Part shown: piece after piece, positions 8,252 to 16,271 of the stretch
Layout: each line of letters starts with the position of its first letter
Position numbering within the stretch: the stretch's first letter is position 1
NCBI GenBank assembly: GCA_017308235.1
Contig: JAFKFL010000025.1
Span: forward strand, 1 to 64,000
DNA length: 64,000 nucleotides
Reading direction: 5' to 3'
Source of the DNA: Alphaproteobacteria bacterium
Lineage (GTDB): Bacteria > Pseudomonadota > Alphaproteobacteria > Reyranellales > Reyranellaceae
The notes under the pieces: model-generated
The model's input: the letters and a program-made list of their open reading frames with translations, nothing else
Database searches by the model: none
Told to the model about the DNA's origin: nothing
Position numbers and translations under genes: made by a program

Positions 8252-10270
8252 ATGAATCCCGACAACGTCCAGGCTCTGCCGACCGGCACCTCGCTCGGCG
8301 ACTTCCGGCTCGACGCCATGATCGGGCACGGCAGTTTCGGCATTACATACCGCGCGTTCGACACGCAGCTCGCGAAGATCGTCGCCATCAAGGAATATCT
8401 CCCGGTCGAGTTCGCCGTCCGCAAGGACACGACCGAGGTCGTGTCACGTGGCTCGCGCTTCGCCGACGATTTCACCTGGGGCCGCGAGCGCTTCCTCGAC
8501 GAGGCGCGGGCGCTGGCGCGCTTTCGCCATCCGCACATCGTGCCGGTGCTGCGCTACTTCGAGTTGAACGGCACCGCCTACACCGTCATGGAATTCGAGG
8601 ACGGCCGCAGCGTCGCCGAGCTGTTGCGCGAGCCGGGCCGTCGCCTGCCGGCCGATGACGTGCGCCGCCTCGCCGACGGCCTTTTAAGCGGCCTCGCCGC
8701 CGTCCACGCCCAGGGCTTCCTGCATCGCGACATCAAGCCGTCGAACATCATCGTCCGTCGCGACGGCGTGCCGATCCTGATCGACTTCGGCGCCGCGCGT
8801 CAGGCGATCGGCGGCCGCACGCGCACGCTCACCGGCGTGCTCACGCCGCAATACGCGCCGATCGAGCAGTACGCGCTCGACGGCAAGCAGGGGCCGTGGA
8901 GCGACATCTACTCCGCTGCCGCGGTGCTGCATCACGCCATCGTCGGGCGTTCGCCGCCGGAAGCAGCCTCGCGCGTGGGCAGCGATCCCTACCGCCCACT
9001 GGCCAAGAGTGACATCGAGGGACTCGACGCGGCCTTCCTCGCCGCGGTCGATCGCGGTCTCGGCTTCGCAGCCAACGAGCGGCCGCAGTCGGTTGCCGAA
9101 TGGCGCGGCCTGTTCGGCGCCTCGCTGCCGTCCGCGCAGGATGCGCCGACGCAGCGCATGGCGTCGCCCGCCGCGCCGCGTCTCGGTGGCGTCAATCGCG
9201 AGTACGACGAGCGCCTGATGCCGCCGCGCGCGGTGCGGTCGCGATCCGGCTTCTGGCCTGCGATCGTGGTGGTGCTGTTGCTGGGCGCCGCCGCGGCGTG
9301 GTGGTTCGAGCCGATGCTGCGCGACAAGTTCACTTCGTCGACGCAGGAGAAGGTACAAGGGGCATCACAGGAATCGTCATCTGCGCCGACCGCGTCCGAT
9401 AACACCGCATCCGCCGATACGCAGCAGAACGCGCCCTCGCAACCGAACCCGTCGCAACCGAATACGGGACCAAACGATCCGACGGCGCTCGTGCCGCCGC
9501 CGACCACGCCTGCGACGCCACCGCCGAACCCGGCCACGCCGCCGCAACCCACGCCTCTCAAGCCCTCCACCAACGCAGCGACGCCCGCGCCGTCGTCCGG
9601 CACGTCGGACACAATCGCGGAGAAAGCCCTGATCGGGCAGGCCGAGCATGCCGCCGCCCAGGCGCGCGCGGCCGCGGACAAGGCCAAGGAAGCTGCCAAC
9701 GCTGCTCGCGCGACATCGGGCGAGGCCCGCATTGCCGCCGCCCGCGCGGCGCAACCAAGCCTCGAGAATGCCGATCGTCTCTCCTATCCCAACGGCGCGA
9801 GCTATGTCGGCCAGATCTCGGCGGGCCAACGGCAGGGACTGGGCGTGGCCGATCTCGACAACGACCAGCATCTGGCGGGCGAGTGGAAGGACGATCGCCT
9901 CGATGGCCTGGGCACGGCGAAGTTCAGCGACGGTACGCGCTACGAAGGTCGGTGGCGCGACGGCCAGCCGACCGGCCTTGGCGTGCGTGAGAAGCCAGGC
10001 GTCGAACGCGCCGCGGGCAATTTCGTCGACAACCGTCTCGAAGGCGCAGGCGTGCGCCGGCAGATGACCGATCCTGGTCTCGTGCAGGCGGGCGAATTCC
10101 ATGCCGATGCGCTGGACGGCGTCGGTGTCGAGACTTTCTCCGGCAGCGAGCGCTACGAAGGCGAATTCCGCGCCGGCCAGCGCAGTGGCTATGGCCTGCT
10201 GTTCGGGGCCGATGGCAAGGGCCACGCGGGCCGCTGGGAGAACGGCAAACAGGTCGAAACGGCACGCTGA
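8252..10270 (+). CDS. Transmembrane Ser/Thr protein kinase with C-terminal MORN repeats
   Basis: Start taken at the ATG at 8252 because the kinase domain begins soon after (LPTGTSLGDFRLDAMIGHG). The 672-residue protein has a Hanks-type kinase domain at about 15-285: glycine loop IGHGSFGITYR, VAIKEYL Lys near 46, HRDIKPSN near 158 and IDFGAAR near 176. A proline/alanine-poor juxtamembrane segment leads to one membrane helix (WPAIVVVLLLGAAAAWW, about 334-350). Then comes a Pro/Gln/Thr-rich linker, an Ala-rich helix (HAAAQARAAADKAKEAANAA) and MORN repeats from about 505 to 665 (YPNGASYVGQI, YEGRWRDGQPTGLG, YEGEFRAGQRSGYG). The kinase is cytoplasmic and the MORN part is predicted periplasmic. Partner and signal are unknown. 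Confidence 0.92.
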   Translation: MNPDNVQALPTGTSLGDFRLDAMIGHGSFGITYRAFDTQLAKIVAIKEYLPVEFAVRKDTTEVVSRGSRFADDFTWGRERFLDEARALARFRHPHIVPVLRYFELNGTAYTVMEFEDGRSVAELLREPGRRLPADDVRRLADGLLSGLAAVHAQGFLHRDIKPSNIIVRRDGVPILIDFGAARQAIGGRTRTLTGVLTPQYAPIEQYALDGKQGPWSDIYSAAAVLHHAIVGRSPPEAASRVGSDPYRPLAKSDIEGLDAAFLAAVDRGLGFAANERPQSVAEWRGLFGASLPSAQDAPTQRMASPAAPRLGGVNREYDERLMPPRAVRSRSGFWPAIVVVLLLGAAAAWWFEPMLRDKFTSSTQEKVQGASQESSSAPTASDNTASADTQQNAPSQPNPSQPNTGPNDPTALVPPPTTPATPPPNPATPPQPTPLKPSTNAATPAPSSGTSDTIAEKALIGQAEHAAAQARAAADKAKEAANAARATSGEARIAAARAAQPSLENADRLSYPNGASYVGQISAGQRQGLGVADLDNDQHLAGEWKDDRLDGLGTAKFSDGTRYEGRWRDGQPTGLGVREKPGVERAAGNFVDNRLEGAGVRRQMTDPGLVQAGEFHADALDGVGVETFSGSERYEGEFRAGQRSGYGLLFGADGKGHAGRWENGKQVETAR

Positions 10271-10295
10271 AGCCGGCCGATGTGATACTGCGAAT

Positions 10296-10318
10296 GTGCC
10301 TGGGCTTGGCACGATTTT
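10296..10318 (+). terminator. Weak hairpin after the kinase gene
   Basis: GTGCC and GGCAC pair around a 7-base loop and are followed by GATTTT. The stem is short and the T-run is brief, so termination is only possible. Confidence 0.25.
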
Positions 10319-10333
10319 CGCTCCTCGTCGGCC

Positions 10334-11296
10334 ATGCAGGCATTCCCGCTATTCCTTTGTCTGAAGGACCGACAGGCGCTGGTCGTCGGCGGCACAGATC
10401 AGGCTGCGCGAAAGGTCGAACTGCTGCTGTCGGCCGGCGCGAGGGTTTCGATGATCGCCGGCACAGTGACCGGCGAGGTGGCGCAATTGATCGCCGAGCA
10501 TCGCGTGCATTGGGCCGGCCGCGATTTCACCGACGCGCATCTTGCCGGCGTGAGCCTGATCATCGTGGCGACCGATGACGAGGCCTTGCAAGAGGCAGTC
10601 TCTTGTGCGGCGCAGGCCCGATGCGTGCCGGTGAATGTCGTCGATCGACCCGCGCGCTCGAGCTTCCTGATGCCCGCGATCGTCGATCGTGATCCGGTGA
10701 CGATCGCGATCTCGACCGGCGGTGCCGCGCCCGCACTTGCCCGCAAGGTGCGCGGCGAGATCGAGCGCCTGTTGCCGGCCGCCTTGGGCCGCGTGGCGCG
10801 CTTCGCCGATCTCTTCCGAGACCAGGTGCGCCGCGCGCTCGACGGGCCCGACGCGCGGCGACGCTTCTGGGATCGCGTGTTCGAGGGACCGGTGGCGGCG
10901 CTGGCGCTGGCGGGCGACGAGACCGGTGCGCGGCGTGCGCTCATCCGACTGCTTGATGGCGCGCGCCGCGAGGGTGTAGCCGTCGGCATGGTTCATCAGG
11001 TGGACGCGGGACGGGGCGATCCCGATCTACTCACGCTCAAGGATCATCGTCTGCTGCAGCAAGCCGATGTGATCGCCCACGATCAGCGTGTGTCGCCGCA
11101 AATCCTCGCCGCCGCGCGCCGCGATGCCGGGCGCCTGTTCGTCAGCGACGATGGCGGCTTGTCCGGTTGGGGATCGGCCGAGCTAGAGCGGCAACTCCTC
11201 GCCCTGGCGTGCGCCGGGAAGAAGGTTGTCTGCCTGAGGGGATGTCACTCTTCTCGCGCGGCGCGTGTAGATTCAGGGGGATTCAACCCTTTTTGA
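10334..11296 (+). CDS. cysG: Siroheme synthase N-terminal domain (CysG A-type) with truncated SUMT domain
   Basis: Residues 1 to about 210 are the precorrin-2 dehydrogenase/sirohydrochlorin ferrochelatase part of CysG: FPLFLCLKDRQALVVGGTDQ, ARKVELLLSAGARVS, IIVATDDEALQ and FLMPAIVDRDPVTIAISTGG. From about 225 the sequence becomes the start of uroporphyrinogen-III methyltransferase (VDAGRGDPDLLTLKDHRLLQ, QADVIAHDQRVSPQILAAAR). It stops at LRG, where the conserved GGDPFxFGRG block should come, giving 320 residues instead of about 460-480. The next frame reads LFSRGA, so a small deletion may have broken it. The enzyme would oxidise precorrin-2 and insert iron, with methylation done elsewhere, or the gene is decaying. 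Confidence 0.85.
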   Translation: MQAFPLFLCLKDRQALVVGGTDQAARKVELLLSAGARVSMIAGTVTGEVAQLIAEHRVHWAGRDFTDAHLAGVSLIIVATDDEALQEAVSCAAQARCVPVNVVDRPARSSFLMPAIVDRDPVTIAISTGGAAPALARKVRGEIERLLPAALGRVARFADLFRDQVRRALDGPDARRRFWDRVFEGPVAALALAGDETGARRALIRLLDGARREGVAVGMVHQVDAGRGDPDLLTLKDHRLLQQADVIAHDQRVSPQILAAARRDAGRLFVSDDGGLSGWGSAELERQLLALACAGKKVVCLRGCHSSRAARVDSGGFNPF

Positions 11297-11332
11297 GATA
11301 TATAAAGCCGCCCGCTTAAGCCTTGGCAGGAA

Positions 11333-11361
11333 CGGACAATTTTACTTGCGCTGGGGATAAT
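11333..11361 (+). promoter_or_regulatory. Candidate sigma-70 promoter of the DUF882 gene
   Basis: CGGACA (11333) and GATAAT (11356) are 17 bases apart, matching four and five of six consensus bases. The predicted start point is about 40 bases before the ATG at 11410. Confidence 0.45.
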
Positions 11362-11409
11362 CTCCGATAAAACTTCGTGTGGCAAAAATGCAACAACCTC
11401 GGGGCGGGG

Positions 11410-12243
11410 ATGCGGAGTTTTGTTCTTAGTCTGGTGATGACCGTTGCCTTTGCCGGCGTCGGTTTCGCCCAAACAACAGCAACAGGCGTTGCCGAGACGA
11501 AGATCCTTCGCGGGGTCTCCAAGACCAAGACGACCGCCAGTGAGAAGCCGGCGGTCCAGAAAAACGTCGCCGCCAAGTCGGCGATCCACCACACGGCTGC
11601 GGCCCATCACACATCGACGGCCCATCAGGCGGCCAAGCCGCCGGTGGTGATCCGGGGCAACTCGCCCGTCAAGACCGCGGCCAAGTCGACGTCCCGTCAT
11701 GTGACGCCGCAGAGCCTGCGCGGCTCGCGCTATGGCGGCTTCGCGCCCTCCGTGCCGATGGAACAGCCGGCCGAGCCGCCACCGCAGCTCGACATGACCG
11801 TGCCGCGTTCGCTTTCGATGACCAACGTCAACACCGGCGAGAGCATCAGCGTCACCTATTGGTCCGACGGCACCTACCATCGCGATGCGCTGGACAAGCT
11901 CAACCATTTCCTGCGTGACACGAGGACCGGCGAGCAGACGGAGATGGATCCGAAGCTGTTCGATGTCCTGTGGAGCACACTGCAGCTCACGGGCTTCGGC
12001 GGCACCGTCGAAGTGCTGTCGGGCTTTCGTTCGCCCGAGAGCAATGCCTGGCTTGCGAGCGTCAGCTCGGGCGTGGCGCGCGACAGCCAGCACATGAACG
12101 GCAACGCCATGGATATCCGCTTCCCGGGCGTGCCGGTGTTCAAGATCCGGCAGGCGGCGCGGTCGCTGCAGATGGGCGGGGTGGGCTTCTATCCGCGCTC
12201 CGGCTTCGTCCATATCGATACCGGCGACATCCGGTACTGGTAA
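11410..12243 (+). CDS. Exported DUF882 (YcbK-like, M15-type) peptidase
   Basis: Start at 11410, where GGGGCGGGG precedes the ATG and a signal peptide begins ([20 protein letters not shown]). The 277-residue protein has a basic, Lys/Thr/His/Ala-rich linker (about 25-105) and a C-terminal DUF882 domain. Zinc-site motifs are [21 protein letters not shown] and HIDTGD, the SxHxxGxAxD and HxD pattern of M15/LAS peptidases acting on peptidoglycan cross-links. It is periplasmic and probably trims the cell wall. The gene is followed after 4 bases by the macrodomain gene. Confidence 0.9.
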   Translation: MRSFVLSLVMTVAFAGVGFAQTTATGVAETKILRGVSKTKTTASEKPAVQKNVAAKSAIHHTAAAHHTSTAHQAAKPPVVIRGNSPVKTAAKSTSRHVTPQSLRGSRYGGFAPSVPMEQPAEPPPQLDMTVPRSLSMTNVNTGESISVTYWSDGTYHRDALDKLNHFLRDTRTGEQTEMDPKLFDVLWSTLQLTGFGGTVEVLSGFRSPESNAWLASVSSGVARDSQHMNGNAMDIRFPGVPVFKIRQAARSLQMGGVGFYPRSGFVHIDTGDIRYW

Positions 12244-12247
12244 GCAC

Positions 12248-12757
12248 ATGTCGCGCCTCGAGGTTATCGAGGGCGACATCACCGGGCTCGACGTCGATGC
12301 CATCGTCAACGCCGCCAACGAGACCCTGCTGGGCGGCGGTGGCGTCGATGGCGCCATCCATCGCGCTGCTGGACCACAGCTAAAAGAAGAATGCCGCACG
12401 CTGGGCGGCTGCCCCACAGGCGACGCGAAGATCACCCGCGGCTATCGGCTGAAGGCACGCCACGTCATCCATACAGTCGGCCCGGTCTGGAACGGCGGCA
12501 CGCGTGGCGAGCCCGAGCTGCTGGCAAGCTGCTATCGCAACAGCCTGGCGCTCGCCCGGCAACATGGCCTGAAGAGCATCGCCTTTCCGGCGATCTCGAC
12601 CGGCGTCTATCGCTTCCCCAAGGAGCAGGCGACGGAGATCGCCGTGCGCGAGGTGAGGGCCCACGCAGGCGACGAGCAGGTGATCTTCTGCTGCTTCGAC
12701 AAGGCCACGGCCGATCTTTATCGCGCGGTTATTGCCCGAAGCGCTCGGCCGTCTTGA
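12248..12757 (+). CDS. Macrodomain protein, O-acetyl-ADP-ribose deacetylase type
   Basis: 169 residues, the length of YmdB-like macrodomains. Blocks are [47 protein letters not shown] and [12 protein letters not shown], which form the ADP-ribose pocket. It should hydrolyse O-acetyl-ADP-ribose or remove ADP-ribose from proteins in the cytoplasm. It starts 4 bases after the DUF882 gene and so is probably translated from the same message. Its last 29 bases overlap, tail to tail, the end of the DUF924 gene on the other strand. Confidence 0.93.
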   Translation: MSRLEVIEGDITGLDVDAIVNAANETLLGGGGVDGAIHRAAGPQLKEECRTLGGCPTGDAKITRGYRLKARHVIHTVGPVWNGGTRGEPELLASCYRNSLALARQHGLKSIAFPAISTGVYRFPKEQATEIAVREVRAHAGDEQVIFCCFDKATADLYRAVIARSARPS

Positions 12758-13301
12758 GGTAGTCGAGCTCCTCGGCCGTGCAGTCGCGGCCCAACACCTC
12801 GTTGCGATGTGGGAAGCGGCCGAAACGCGCGACGATGTCGCGATGGCCGTTGGCGTACTTGGCGGATTCCTCGCTCAGGCTTGCGAACAGGGCGCAGCAC
12901 AGCTCCTGGTCGGCCAGCACTTCGCTGTGCTGGAAGGGCATGTAGAAGAACAGCCGGACATCGCGCGGGTAGGCGACCGGGTAGAAGCGTGCCAGCGCGA
13001 GGCGGGCGGTCGCGATGGCCTTGGCGTCGCCTGAGAAGGCGCGCACCGTGCGACGATGGATGTTGCGCGAGAACTGGTCGCACAAAAGGATCAGCGCCAG
13101 CGCCCCATCCGGCGAATTCGCCCAGCCGTCGAGTTCGCCCGCGACCGCTTGGTCGCGCAGGGACCTGAAGCGGGCGGTGATCTCTGCATCGAGCTCGGGC
13201 GTGCTCTTCCACCACATCTCGCGCTTCTGGCCGTAGCCCGGATCGCTCATCGGCAGGAACCAGAAATCGAGGATGTCGCGGATGGAAACGGTGTCGCTCA
13301 T
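12729..13301 (-). CDS. DUF924 family protein
   Basis: Start chosen at 13301 ([17 protein letters not shown]); the longer frame adds 37 unrelated residues. The 190-residue protein has the DUF924 blocks [45 protein letters not shown] and [13 protein letters not shown]. The fold is TPR-like and helical; no enzymatic role is established. It lies downstream of the GNAT and sulfatase genes on the same strand, 14 bases beyond the GNAT stop, though not obviously linked in function. Confidence 0.93.
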   Translation of the reverse strand: MSDTVSIRDILDFWFLPMSDPGYGQKREMWWKSTPELDAEITARFRSLRDQAVAGELDGWANSPDGALALILLCDQFSRNIHRRTVRAFSGDAKAIATARLALARFYPVAYPRDVRLFFYMPFQHSEVLADQELCCALFASLSEESAKYANGHRDIVARFGRFPHRNEVLGRDCTAEELDYLKTAERFGQ

Positions 13302-13315
13302 GACTTCATACCCAA

Positions 13316-13846
13316 CTAGATCGCACGCCCACAGAGATCGATCGGCTCGTTCGGCCAAGGCCGTCCCGACAGCTCCGCATACATGCTTCCACGATAGACG
13401 AGGCTCTTCCACTGGCCGTCCCGGTCGAGGAACCGCATCTGGTTTTGCATGAGCTTGTAGCCACTCGACGAATAGACGCGTGGCTCGTAGGCGAACAGGA
13501 GGGAAAACGGAATAGAACGCTCCTGCAGATATTCATGGGCATGATGAACGAGCCCGCGGGCAAGACCCTGCCCCCGGCAATCTGCCGCAACAGCGACTTC
13601 GCCGATCAGGCCGACGCGCAGGCCTTCAGTTCCGATCTTGATGAGACGCTCGAAGATGGCCAGGTGGCCGACAAGCTTCCGCTTTTCGCTCAGCAGGATA
13701 GTGGTCGTCGGAAAGCCGTGCGTCGAATAATAGCCCTCGAGCTCATGCGGGGCACCCTCGGGGTAGGCTTCATTGAGCAATGCGCGCGCTTGCGGCGCAA
13801 ACCCGTCGTCAGGCCTGATGTGGCTCGTCCTGGTCAACGTAACCAT
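13316..13846 (-). CDS. GNAT-family N-acetyltransferase
   Basis: Start at 13846 (MVTLTRTSHIRPDDG), 5 bases after the sulfatase stop; the longer frame overlaps the sulfatase. 176 residues. The acetyl-CoA motif A is VGLIGEVAVAADCRGQGLAR (R-G-Q-G-x-A), followed by GLVHHAHEYLQE and FAYEPRVYSSSGY. The acceptor is unknown; the YxSSGY end resembles acetyltransferases acting on small molecules or aminoglycoside-like substrates. Likely co-transcribed with the sulfatase. Confidence 0.9.
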   Translation of the reverse strand: MVTLTRTSHIRPDDGFAPQARALLNEAYPEGAPHELEGYYSTHGFPTTTILLSEKRKLVGHLAIFERLIKIGTEGLRVGLIGEVAVAADCRGQGLARGLVHHAHEYLQERSIPFSLLFAYEPRVYSSSGYKLMQNQMRFLDRDGQWKSLVYRGSMYAELSGRPWPNEPIDLCGRAI

Positions 13847-13851
13847 CGAGA

Positions 13852-15153
13852 TTAAGGCATGTCTTTCTTGCCGTAGACCAGGCGGACGCCGGCCTCTTTC
13901 GGGATGGGCGGCATCGTTTCGTCCCACTTTTCCCAGGCCGCGCGCATCTCCGACAGCCGTTCGGGATGGCGCTTGGCGAGATTGGCGCGCTCGCGTTCGT
14001 CGCTCACCACGTCGAACAGGTATTCGTGCTCGTTGACCTTCAGGTACTTCCAGCGTCCGGCAAGCATGGCGCGTTGCTCATTGTGCTTCATGCGCCAGAA
14101 CAGCGGGCGCTCGGTCACGGCCTGCGGATCGTCGAGTTGCTTCACCAGCGAAATCCCGTCGCTCGGATAGTCGGGGTGCGTCGAGGCACCTGCGGCCTCC
14201 AGGAAGGTCGGCACCCAGTCCATGGTGATGGCCAGCTGCTCGGTGACGGTCCCGGCAGGGGCGCGCGCCGGCCAGCGCACCACGTAGGGCACGCGGATGC
14301 CGCCTTCCATCAGGTCCATCTTGCCGCCGACCAGCGGCCAGCTATCGGAGAAGCGCTCTCCGCCATTGTCGCTGGTGAACACGACGATGGTGTCGCGCGC
14401 GATGCCGTTGTCGTCGAGCGCGCCCAGCACCCGACCGATGCCCTCGTCCATGTGATGGATCATGCGCCGGTAGGCATGGATGTTGCCGCCGTCGAGGTGA
14501 TAGATCGGCCGGCCCTTGCCGAACGACTTCGCGAGCCCGCCATCCTCGCGCGTCTCCCACGGCCAGTGTGGCGCGGTGTAGTGCAGGCTGAGCAGGAAGG
14601 GCTGTTTGGCTGCAGCGGCGCGCGCGACGAACTCGACCGCCCGCGCGCTTAAAAGATCGGTGAGATAGCCATCGCGATGAACTTCCGTGTCGTCCTCGAA
14701 CAGGTCGTGCATCCCAAAGCTGTCCTGGTGGGTGAAGTAATCCACCCCGCCCGACAGCGGCCCGAAATGCTCGTGGTATCCGCTCTTCAAGGGGCTGAAG
14801 GTTGGCGGGAAGCCGAGATGCCACTTGCCGATCAAGGCCGTGCGATAGCCGGCTTCGGCGAGACGCGACGCGAGTGTCGGATGCTCAGGCGGCAGGCCGA
14901 TCACCTTGTCGCCACGCATGGCGCTGCCGATCGGCTCCTCGGCCGCGCCTCGAATGCGGTACTGGTAGCGCCCCGTGGCGAGCGCGAATCGCGTTGGCGA
15001 GCAGACGGCGGAATTGGCGTAGCCCCGCGTGAAGCGCACGCCCTCGGCCGCCATGCGGTCGAGGTTGGGCGAAACAGGTGCGCGGCCGCCGTAGCAACCG
15101 AGATCGGCGTAGCCGAGATCGTCGGCCAGGATGAAGATGAAGTTGGTCGGCAT
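13852..15153 (-). CDS. Sulfatase (arylsulfatase type)
   Basis: 433 residues. The N-terminus FIFILADDLGYADLGCYGG carries the metal-binding Asp pair. The formylglycine site is CSPTRFALATGRYQYR (C-x-P-x-R), so the Cys must be oxidised by a maturation enzyme, which is not in this window. KWHLGFPP and FTSDNGGERFSDSWPL give further metal and sulfate ligands. No signal peptide is visible, so it would act in the cytoplasm on a sulfate ester taken up by the cell. First gene of a sulfatase-GNAT(-DUF924) unit. Confidence 0.93.
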   Translation of the reverse strand: MPTNFIFILADDLGYADLGCYGGRAPVSPNLDRMAAEGVRFTRGYANSAVCSPTRFALATGRYQYRIRGAAEEPIGSAMRGDKVIGLPPEHPTLASRLAEAGYRTALIGKWHLGFPPTFSPLKSGYHEHFGPLSGGVDYFTHQDSFGMHDLFEDDTEVHRDGYLTDLLSARAVEFVARAAAAKQPFLLSLHYTAPHWPWETREDGGLAKSFGKGRPIYHLDGGNIHAYRRMIHHMDEGIGRVLGALDDNGIARDTIVVFTSDNGGERFSDSWPLVGGKMDLMEGGIRVPYVVRWPARAPAGTVTEQLAITMDWVPTFLEAAGASTHPDYPSDGISLVKQLDDPQAVTERPLFWRMKHNEQRAMLAGRWKYLKVNEHEYLFDVVSDERERANLAKRHPERLSEMRAAWEKWDETMPPIPKEAGVRLVYGKKDMP

Positions 15154-15223
15154 GTTCGGCCGAGCTTACCCTTTCGCTGCGAGCGACACGATCAACAATC
15201 GGCCAGCAATGGGCGTGTGGTGA

Positions 15224-16186
15224 CTACTTCGCCAGCATGCCGACGCGCTTGAGGTTCTCCAGCTCGATCTGGTTCTGCGAACGGGCGGCTTTGTCGTAGG
15301 CCGCCGTGTCGAGATAGAGTGTCGGCATGTTGTAGGTCGCCATGACGGCCTGCGTCGCCGGATCGAACAGCGCCTCCTTCATGGCGTCGTGCACCTTCTT
15401 CACCACCGCCGGGTCCATGCCTTTCGGCCCGCATACGCCGTAGGGCGAGTTGACCACGAGGTCGACGCCCGCTTCCTTCAGCGTGCGCACGTCGGGAAAG
15501 AGTTTTAGGCGCTGCGAGCCCCACACCACCAGCAAGCGGAACTTGCCGCTCTGCACCAGCGGGATCCAGCCGCTGGCATCGGCGATCGCATCGATCTGGC
15601 TGCCGAGCAGGCCGTTATAGAGATCGCTGCCACCCTTGTAGGGCACGTGCGTGAGCTTGATGCCGAGCCGCTGCTGCAGGTCGACCATGACGAGGTTCTG
15701 CACCGAGGCTTGCCCGAACGTGCCGTAGGTCAGCTTCTCGGGTGCCGCTTTCGCGGCGGCGATGAAGTCCTCGAAGCTGTTCCATGGGCTGTCGCTGCGC
15801 ACGACGATGCCGTGGACCGACCCCGAGAGCTGGATGATGTAGGTGAAATCGGTCAGCGGATCGTAGGGCGGCTTGTCCGCCATCAGCGCGGCGCGGAAGG
15901 TGCCGGTATGGATCTGGCCCAGCGTGTAGCCGTCGGGTTTCGCGTCCTTCAGCGCCACGCCGCTCAGCGAAGCATTGGCGCCCGGCTTGTTGTCGGGGAC
16001 CATCGATTGACCGAGCCGCTTGCCGGATTGTTCCGCCATGACGCGCAGGAAGGCGTCGGCTGAGGCGCCCGGCGGCCACGGGATCACCAGGCGGATCGTG
16101 TGGCTGGGATAGTCGGCTTGCGCCCGCGCGATTGCGGGAGCTGCAAGCGCCGACACCAGCACGGTGCGGCGACGCAGATGGCGCAT
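15224..16186 (-). CDS. Bug/TctC-family extracytoplasmic binding protein
   Basis: Start at 16186, giving 320 residues with signal peptide MRHLRRRTVLVSALAAPAIA (twin arginine-like) cut before QADYPSH. The mature part has the Bug layout: TIRLVIPWPPGASADAFLRV, PGANASLSGVALKDAKPDGY, TFGQASVQNL, HVPYKGGSDLYNGLLGSQID. Such proteins bind carboxylates in the periplasm, usually for TctAB permeases, which are not present here; many Bug proteins are orphans. It is divergent from hyuB-hyuA and may report or deliver their substrate. Confidence 0.93.
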   Translation of the reverse strand: MRHLRRRTVLVSALAAPAIARAQADYPSHTIRLVIPWPPGASADAFLRVMAEQSGKRLGQSMVPDNKPGANASLSGVALKDAKPDGYTLGQIHTGTFRAALMADKPPYDPLTDFTYIIQLSGSVHGIVVRSDSPWNSFEDFIAAAKAAPEKLTYGTFGQASVQNLVMVDLQQRLGIKLTHVPYKGGSDLYNGLLGSQIDAIADASGWIPLVQSGKFRLLVVWGSQRLKLFPDVRTLKEAGVDLVVNSPYGVCGPKGMDPAVVKKVHDAMKEALFDPATQAVMATYNMPTLYLDTAAYDKAARSQNQIELENLKRVGMLAK

Positions 16187-16271
16187 AGGTGGTCTCCCCC
16201 TTACGCGGGATGTTCCCCGTGACGCTGACGAGCCGTCAAGGGTAGTCTTTCGCTCGACAACGGGAGGAACC

